DNA from: CAXMNX01 sp051009475
GTDB taxonomy: Bacteria; Pseudomonadota; Alphaproteobacteria; Rhodobacterales; Rhodobacteraceae
Assembly: GCA_051009475.1 (NCBI GenBank)
Contig: JBPCWO010000131.1
Coordinates: forward strand, 1-10,232
Direction of reading: 5' to 3'
Length of the DNA stretch: 10,232 nt
The translations under genes were made by a program, and so were the position numbers. Positions within the stretch are counted from its first letter, which is position 1. Every line of letters begins with the position of its first letter. This document shows, in pieces, positions 5,757 through 10,232 of this stretch. The notes under the pieces are model-generated. The model was not told the DNA's origin. It did no database searches and saw only the letters and a list, made by a program, of their open reading frames with translations.

Positions 5757-7010
5757 TCACCTTAGTGCGCGTCCCTTGATTATCGCATCCTTGCCGAAGC
5801 GTTCGCGGATTGCATCCGAAGCCCGTTCCGCGTCTTCCCGCACTCGTGCGTTCGGGTCCAGAAGGTCGCCACCACTGTCGGCACGATCGGCGTCGCCGAT
5901 GTAGGAAAGCCCGACACCCACAAGCCGAAATGGACCCTCGTTGGCAACCTGATCGAACAACAGCCTTGCGGTCCGATAAATCCGATCGGCGATTTGAGTT
6001 GGATCGGAAAGGGACGTGCGGCGAGTTATAATCGTGTGATTTGCGCGCTTAAGCTTTAGCGTTACGACTCGGCCCGCCTTGTCCTTTGCCTTGGCCCGAT
6101 CAGCGACGTTTTCCGCCAGCCGCCAGATGTGCCCGTCCAGGATATCCGGGTCGGAAGTATCTTCGCCGAATGTGGTTTCGTTCGAAATCGACTTCACGGG
6201 TGCATTGTTGGAAACGCGCCTGCGGTCTTGGCCCCGGGCGAGATGCCAGAGACGCTCGCCCATCGATCCAAAGCGTGCCACGAGGTCAACCTTTTGCCAG
6301 CGCAATAGGTCGGTGAAAGTACGAATGCCCGCTTTGTCCAGCGAGGATTGCATCTGCTGGCCGACCCCCCAGATCAGTGCGACGGGCTTGTTATGCAGAA
6401 AGTCATTGGTTTCCGCCTTACCGATGATCGAGAAGCCACGCGGCTTGTCAAGATCAGAGGCCACTTTCGCCAAAAACTTGTTGTGGCTAAGGCCGATTGA
6501 CCCCGACAGCCCCAGTTCGTTTTCCATCCGCCGGACCAGTTTTGCCAGCATGACCGCAGGCGGTGCGCCGTGAAGCCGCGCGGTTCCTCTCAGATCAAGA
6601 AACGCCTCGTCCAGCGAAAGCGGTTCGACCACCGGCGTGAGGTCATCCATCATCGCCCTGATATCGCGGCTGGCCGCGACATAGGCGCTCATCCGGCCTT
6701 TGACCACGACAGCATCCGGGCAAAGCTTCAACGCTTTGAACATCGGCATAGCTGATCGTACGCCGCGGATACGGGCAATGTAGCAGGCTGTTGAGACAAC
6801 GCCCCGTTTACCGCCGCCGATGATAACCGGCTTGTCGCGTAGGGCCGGATCGTCACGCTTTTCAACACTGGCGTAGAACGCGTCGCAATCCATATGCGCG
6901 ATGGCAAGATCGAATAGTTCGGGGTGTTCGATAATTCGCGGGCGCCCGCAATCCGGGCAGCGCGGTCCGCTGTCGAACGTGGTCAAGCAATCGCGGCAAA
7001 GGGCGGGCAT
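5757..7010 (-). CDS. dinB: DNA polymerase IV (Y family) with N-terminal zinc ribbon
   Basis: This is an error-prone translesion polymerase that extends past damaged template bases, normally on the beta clamp. The 417-aa protein starts with a four-Cys motif (C5, C8, C18, C21; CxxC-x9-CxxC) that should bind zinc. E. coli Pol IV lacks it, but I recall it in relatives from this group. The palm follows with metal ligands D41 (AHMDCDAFY) and D134-E135 (SLDEAFLD), and the steric-gate position is Y46. The helix-hairpin-helix thumb (IWGVGQQMQ, about 213-232) and the little finger (about 275-375) come next. No clear QLxLF-type clamp-binding motif ends the protein. The ATG at 7010 has no strong Shine-Dalgarno sequence but includes the Cys motif. 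I saw no LexA-type GTTC-N7-GTTC box upstream, so SOS control is not supported here. Confidence 0.93.
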   Translation of the reverse strand: MPALCRDCLTTFDSGPRCPDCGRPRIIEHPELFDLAIAHMDCDAFYASVEKRDDPALRDKPVIIGGGKRGVVSTACYIARIRGVRSAMPMFKALKLCPDAVVVKGRMSAYVAASRDIRAMMDDLTPVVEPLSLDEAFLDLRGTARLHGAPPAVMLAKLVRRMENELGLSGSIGLSHNKFLAKVASDLDKPRGFSIIGKAETNDFLHNKPVALIWGVGQQMQSSLDKAGIRTFTDLLRWQKVDLVARFGSMGERLWHLARGQDRRRVSNNAPVKSISNETTFGEDTSDPDILDGHIWRLAENVADRAKAKDKAGRVVTLKLKRANHTIITRRTSLSDPTQIADRIYRTARLLFDQVANEGPFRLVGVGLSYIGDADRADSGGDLLDPNARVREDAERASDAIRERFGKDAIIKGRALR

Positions 7011-7056
7011 TTGGCCGACTTTCGGGTTAGCGTGTGGCTAGAATACAGAAGGAGTA

Positions 7057-7485
7057 ATGCGAGTGACAGAGCCCTTTATCGGCGCCAAGCTTGCGATTTT
7101 AGTCGGCAAGCACCTTGTTGCGATACTCCGCGACGACATCGCATCCATTCCCTATCCGGACCATTGGGATTTGCCCGGCGGCGGGCGCGAGGGCCAGGAA
7201 ACGCCAGAGGAAACCGTGTTGCGTGAAACTGAAGAAGAAATTGGAATCACCTTTGCGCAGCCCGATCTGGTTTGGTCCAAAGGATTTTCGTCGGGAGATT
7301 CGAAAGACTGGTTGTTTGTGACCGAGCAGCCGGATTTCGACCCGGATCGAATTCGGTTTGGTGACGAGGGTCAGTATTGGCGCATAGCGCCCATTGATTG
7401 GTTTATTTTCGAGGCGCGCGCAGTGCCAAATCAGCAGGAAAGACTGCAAAAATACATGGCCAGTCGCGAGTCCGCGAAATCGTGA
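7057..7485 (+). CDS. Nudix (NUDIX) hydrolase
   Basis: This is a member of the Nudix pyrophosphohydrolase family, which hydrolyses nucleoside diphosphates linked to another moiety. The substrate is unknown here. The 142-aa protein carries a full Nudix box at 42-64: G42, E48, R56-E57, E60-E61, G63, I64. The pattern Gx5Ex7REUxEExGU is intact except that T58 replaces the usual aliphatic residue. The preceding HWDLPGGG (36-43) is typical. The start is ambiguous: AAGGAG (7049-7054) is only 2 nt from the ATG at 7057 but 8 nt from an in-frame GTG at 7063. The GTG would give a protein beginning TEPFIGAKLA. A TAGAAT -10-like box (7039-7044) lies close upstream with no good -35. Its TGA overlaps the GTG of the next gene (GTGA, 4 nt), so the two are probably co-translated. 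Confidence 0.9.
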   Translation: MRVTEPFIGAKLAILVGKHLVAILRDDIASIPYPDHWDLPGGGREGQETPEETVLRETEEEIGITFAQPDLVWSKGFSSGDSKDWLFVTEQPDFDPDRIRFGDEGQYWRIAPIDWFIFEARAVPNQQERLQKYMASRESAKS

Positions 7486-7787
7486 GCGAGCACAAAGTAT
7501 CCTGCCGAACTCCCAATGCAGATGGAGTGACAAACATTCCGAATTGGAAGTTCGATGTGTTACGTGCGGCAATTCTGGCGACGATCGATGCGGCCGGGGC
7601 CAATGGGCTGCCGTTCAAGGATTTGCCAGAGTTCGTGAAAGCGCGGCTTTCGAGGGACGAAATCTCCCGTATGGGATCGGTCGGCTGGCACGTTACGACC
7701 GTCAAGTTAGAGCTTGAAGTTAGGGGAGAAATTGCCCGTGTTGCCGCAAGGTCACCCCAGAGGTTGATTCGGTGTCAAGCCCCATAA
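7482..7787 (+). CDS. Small conserved protein, DUF6958-like
   Basis: This 101-aa protein is of unknown function. It resembles a small family that I recall as DUF6958, with the sequence pattern 'k(w/y)xxxRxAIL...GLPFxxL...G(S)xxWxxxxVxLxLExRGxIxR...PQRLxR' (here about 22-96). The predicted helices and the closing strand pair could form a winged-helix-like domain, but that is inference. I chose GTG at 7482 because it overlaps the Nudix stop as GTGA, a classic coupled start. It begins the product at (M)SEHKVSCRTPNADG, where family similarity begins. The frame extends further upstream to 7398, but that stretch overlaps the 3' end of the Nudix gene and looks like a shadow. No membrane segment or signal peptide is present. 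Confidence 0.72.
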   Translation: MSEHKVSCRTPNADGVTNIPNWKFDVLRAAILATIDAAGANGLPFKDLPEFVKARLSRDEISRMGSVGWHVTTVKLELEVRGEIARVAARSPQRLIRCQAP

Positions 7788-7791
7788 GTCA

Positions 7792-7822
7792 TTGAAATAA
7801 CACAATCAGCGGCCCATATATC
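7792..7822 (+). promoter_or_regulatory. Promoter candidate for qmcA-nfeD
   Basis: TTGAAA (7792-7797) and TATATC (7817-7822) are separated by 19 nt; the overlapping ATATAT gives 18. The pair lies in the 53-bp gap after the DUF6958-like gene. Transcription would start near 7829, just ahead of the GGGGAG ribosome-binding site. The spacer is longer than ideal, so read-through from the upstream pair may also contribute. Confidence 0.4.
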
Positions 7823-7840
7823 ACTGAAAGGGGAGTGCAT

Positions 7841-8740
7841 ATGGACGTGATATTTGAACAAATTCTGGCGTCGCTTGGCGGCGGAGGTATTGCCACGCTG
7901 CTGTTCGCGGCATTCATTATTCTATGCATTTACAAGGGCGTTAAAATCGTCTCGCAATCCGAAAAACACGTCGTTGAACGGTTTGGTCGGCTGCGTACGG
8001 TTCTGGGGCCCGGAATCAACTTTATCGTTCCGTTTCTTGACCGGGTTGCGCACCAGATTTCAATTTTGGAACGCCAGCTTCCCAATGCCAGCCAGGACGC
8101 GATCACCGCGGACAACGTATTGGTCCAGGTCGAAACCAGCGTGTTTTATCGGATCACTGAACCGGAAAAGACAGTTTACCGAATTCGAGATGTCGATGCT
8201 GCCATTGCAACCACGGTTGCTGGCATTGTGCGTGCCGAGATCGGCAAGATGGAGCTGGATGAAGTCCAATCTAACCGCAACATGCTGATTGCTACGATCA
8301 AGGAGGCAGTCGAGCAGGCGGTGGATGATTGGGGGATCGAAGTCACGCGGGCGGAACTTCTGGATGTGAACCTGGATCAGGCAACCCGTGACGCGATGCT
8401 GCAACAGCTGAACGCCGAACGTGAGCGCCGCGCAGCGGTCACACGTGCCGAAGGCGAAAAGCGTGCAGTCGAGTTGAACGCGGACGCCGAGCTTTATTCC
8501 GCTGAACAGGCTGCTAAGGCACGACGGGTGCAAGCAGAAGCCGAAGCGTTTGCCACAAGCACTGTGGCGAAAGCCATCCAGGATAACGGGCTTGAAGCGG
8601 CGCAATATCAGGTTGCGCTGAAGCAGGTCGAATCCCTGAACGCTCTTGGCGCAAGTCCGTCAAGCTCGACTGTTGTCGTGCCAGCCAACGCATTGGAGGC
8701 ATTTGGCGATGCGTTCAAGATGCTGCGAGGTCGGAGCTGA
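7841..8740 (+). CDS. qmcA: SPFH/band 7 membrane protein QmcA (stomatin-like)
   Basis: SPFH proteins form large ring or cage oligomers on the inner membrane and take part in membrane protein quality control and microdomain organisation. The E. coli relative QmcA is linked to FtsH/HtpX. The 299-aa protein has one N-terminal membrane anchor (about 15-33) followed at once by the band 7 domain. That domain runs from about VSQSEKHVVERFGR (37-50) through LDVNLD (174-179). A helical, Ala/Glu-rich coiled coil spans about 182-265 (AERERRAAVTRAEGEKRA and following). The short C-terminal tail includes a VVVPANAL stretch (278-285). The start is the ATG at 7841, which has GGGGAG at 7830-7835 with 5 nt spacing. 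A GTG at 7835 would overlap that site. The TGA overlaps the nfeD-like ATG by one base, the usual pairing of these two families. Confidence 0.93.
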   Translation: MDVIFEQILASLGGGGIATLLFAAFIILCIYKGVKIVSQSEKHVVERFGRLRTVLGPGINFIVPFLDRVAHQISILERQLPNASQDAITADNVLVQVETSVFYRITEPEKTVYRIRDVDAAIATTVAGIVRAEIGKMELDEVQSNRNMLIATIKEAVEQAVDDWGIEVTRAELLDVNLDQATRDAMLQQLNAERERRAAVTRAEGEKRAVELNADAELYSAEQAAKARRVQAEAEAFATSTVAKAIQDNGLEAAQYQVALKQVESLNALGASPSSSTVVVPANALEAFGDAFKMLRGRS

Positions 8741-9027
8741 TGTTTGAGATGGTTTGGGCGATTTGGTGGGTCTGGATAATTGCGGCATTGGCGCTGGCAA
8801 CACTTGAAGTCGTCGCTCCTGCGCAGATTTTTCTGGGATTTGCTGTTGGCGCGCTGGGCGTGGGATTAGCGCTTTTGGTTGGCGTTCCAGGGCTGGCAAC
8901 ATCGCTTCCATTAACCAGCCTCGTTTTCGCGATCCTGTCGCTTTTCGCATGGATCGCCGTGCGCCGCATGGTCGGCGTGCGGGAGGGCCAGGTGAAGGTG
9001 TGGGAAAAGGATATCAACGAGGATTGA
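8740..9027 (+). CDS. Short NfeD-like membrane protein (partner of QmcA)
   Basis: NfeD-family proteins are encoded next to SPFH proteins and are thought to act with them at the membrane. The E. coli counterpart is ybbJ beside qmcA. The 95-aa protein has three hydrophobic segments: about 7-25 (WAIWWVWIIAALALATLEV), 30-50 and 55-75. A short charged tail follows (76-95). The first segment's 'W.W...AL.LA.LEV..P...FL.F..GA' pattern fits the NfeD membrane domain. It is shorter than typical NfeD proteins because the C-terminal OB-fold domain is absent: the frame stops soon after RRMVGVREGQVKVW, where that domain would begin. The ATG overlaps the qmcA stop (TGATG) with GGAG three nt before it, so translation is coupled. 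It converges on the kinase gene. Confidence 0.82.
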   Translation: MFEMVWAIWWVWIIAALALATLEVVAPAQIFLGFAVGALGVGLALLVGVPGLATSLPLTSLVFAILSLFAWIAVRRMVGVREGQVKVWEKDINED

Positions 9028-9096
9028 TAGAGTTCGCTTTGCGGACAGATATTTCCAAGGTCTTCCGTCGCCGTGACCTAGATCTAGCGCTCGCGC

Positions 9097-10232
9097 TTAG
9101 CGGATTATACTACCTTGCATCTCGAGCTTCCCAAATTCAGGTTTCACCGCCGATTGTTCTTGTTGCGACACCGGCTTGTCCATTGCATTCAAGAGTGTGA
9201 GAATCCCGAAACACAAGAGAAGAGCGGCAAGGACTCCAAACGGTTGAATCTTGGGACGGGTGGTAGTTTCAGGCAGATAAGAGCCTTCTTTCCAATATTC
9301 TGGTGTCTCCTCTGAGTCCGGAAGCAAGGTCTGGCCAATAATTCCGGGGTCGAGGATTTCCAGCCGACTTGCACGCTCCTGGCGGACTCGCTCTTGCTTT
9401 TCCAGAGCGCGGTCAACCCAGTTTGTTGAAAGTGGCCTTTCTTCTCGCGTGTAGCAGCACCCCGAAGCGTCGAGAATTGGGTCCGCGAAGTGCGGCACTT
9501 CGGGTTCTGTCTCCGCAGGCCCTGGATTTTCGACGGGTTCCTGAAGTTGCTGGTTAAAATCATCGATCCAAGCCGGTTTTGTCACGTCTTCCGGTGGGGC
9601 GACAACCGGCTCCGGCTCGACAGCCAAACGGCTGATATTTCTCACTTCGTCGTTTGTTTCTTTGACCAATCGAGTTAGCGTCAATTCCAGGTCCAGCGGG
9701 ATCTCTACAGAGCTCGTCTCGGAACCAGAATGTGCGTCTGAATCCACCTTGGCGTCGGAGATCATGCTTCTCCACTTTGCGGCAGACTGCAATCTGTCTT
9801 CGGGATGAACTTCCATCGCTTGGTCGATGGCCTGCAAAAATGTCTCGTCGTACCCTTCAATTCGTCCGGCAAGCGGCTCGCAAGGATCTGGTCTGCGACC
9901 TGCGATCTCCATCAAGCGTGTCTGGCTGTATGCGGGGATCTTACGGCACAGCAAATGATAGAAAGTGGCACCAAGCGAATAGAGATCGCTGCTTGGCATC
10001 TGTCTGCTGCCATCCACGTAGAATTCATGTGGGGAGTACCCGTCCTTGACCACCTGAAAAGCCGACAACGCGCGGGTGTGGCGGTGGGCGTCGGCACGGG
10101 CTGCGCCAAAGTCGATGAGGACCGGAGTGCCGGACTCCTCGATAAGGATATTATCCGGCGAAATGTCGCGATGCAAAATACCCTCTTCATGTATCATTTC
10201 AATGGCATCAAGCAGTTGAACTAGGATGCTCT
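9097..10232 (-). CDS. Membrane-anchored Ser/Thr protein kinase, C-terminal part
   Basis: This Hanks-type kinase enters from the right edge. The frame is open to the last base, so the N-terminal lobe with the glycine-rich loop and ATP-binding Lys is outside. Numbered from the internal Met at 10197, the catalytic loop is HRDISPDN (9-16, D11 and N16), the Mg-binding motif is DFG (29-31), an APE-like SPHEF lies at 55-59, and the F-helix Asp is D71 (DLYSLG). In the catalytic loop Ser13 replaces the Lys typical of Ser/Thr kinases, a variant seen in other bacterial kinases. The kinase fold ends near 148. A long acidic, Pro-rich linker (about 150-318) follows, then one membrane segment (320-338, FGVLAALLLCFGILTLLNA). 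A 28-residue tail, presumably periplasmic, ends the protein. There is no PASTA or other sensor domain. Targets are unknown. Confidence 0.9.
   Translation of the reverse strand, partial: SILVQLLDAIEMIHEEGILHRDISPDNILIEESGTPVLIDFGAARADAHRHTRALSAFQVVKDGYSPHEFYVDGSRQMPSSDLYSLGATFYHLLCRKIPAYSQTRLMEIAGRRPDPCEPLAGRIEGYDETFLQAIDQAMEVHPEDRLQSAAKWRSMISDAKVDSDAHSGSETSSVEIPLDLELTLTRLVKETNDEVRNISRLAVEPEPVVAPPEDVTKPAWIDDFNQQLQEPVENPGPAETEPEVPHFADPILDASGCCYTREERPLSTNWVDRALEKQERVRQERASRLEILDPGIIGQTLLPDSEETPEYWKEGSYLPETTTRPKIQPFGVLAALLLCFGILTLLNAMDKPVSQQEQSAVKPEFGKLEMQGSIIR

Noticed and set aside
7011..7056. Possible SOS (LexA) box between dinB and the Nudix gene
   Set aside because: I found no GTTC-N7-GTTC or similar alphaproteobacterial LexA site in these 46 bp.
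9369..9557. 62-aa and other plus-strand frames inside the kinase gene
   Set aside because: They are antisense to the kinase linker, with low-complexity content and no start signals. They are shadows.

Overview
The window looks like chromosomal DNA from a marine alphaproteobacterium of the Roseobacter group (Rhodobacterales). This is inferred from a DddP-type DMSP lyase, a DinB with an N-terminal zinc ribbon, the style of the SmpB, DapA and Slt proteins, moderate GC content and very tight gene packing. I cannot name the species. I see no tRNA, rRNA, CRISPR array, insertion sequence or prophage gene.

Layout, left to right. (1) The 3' part of dddP (+) enters from the left edge. It meets, with a 1-nt gap, a two-gene minus-strand operon: an 84-aa ribbon-helix-helix (RHH) protein and a 130-aa protein of unknown function whose start overlaps the RHH stop. 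(2) A 232-bp non-coding stretch (1498-1729) holds a promoter and palindromic operator for that operon, an inverted repeat, and a probable terminator for smpB. (3) smpB (-) and a small potassium-channel-like protein (+) diverge. (4) dapA (-) converges on the channel gene and diverges from slt (+), a periplasmic lytic transglycosylase with a good promoter. (5) slt converges, again with a 1-nt gap, on dinB (-). (6) Next come four plus-strand genes: a Nudix hydrolase and a small DUF6958-like protein overlapping by 4 nt, then qmcA (SPFH/stomatin-like) and a short NfeD-like membrane protein overlapping by 1 nt. (7) The window ends inside a minus-strand membrane-anchored Ser/Thr protein kinase whose N-terminal lobe lies beyond the right edge.

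Most of this is housekeeping: lysine and cell-wall precursor synthesis (dapA), peptidoglycan turnover (slt), ribosome rescue (smpB), translesion synthesis (dinB) and membrane quality control (qmcA/nfeD). dddP gives the cell the ability to make DMS and acrylate from DMSP. All its metal ligands and the proposed catalytic Asp are present in the visible part.

The least explained element is the RHH plus 130-aa operon. A 12-bp perfect palindrome sits exactly within the 17-bp spacer of its predicted promoter. The predicted transcription start falls on the start codon, which suggests a leaderless, autoregulated two-gene unit of unknown function.
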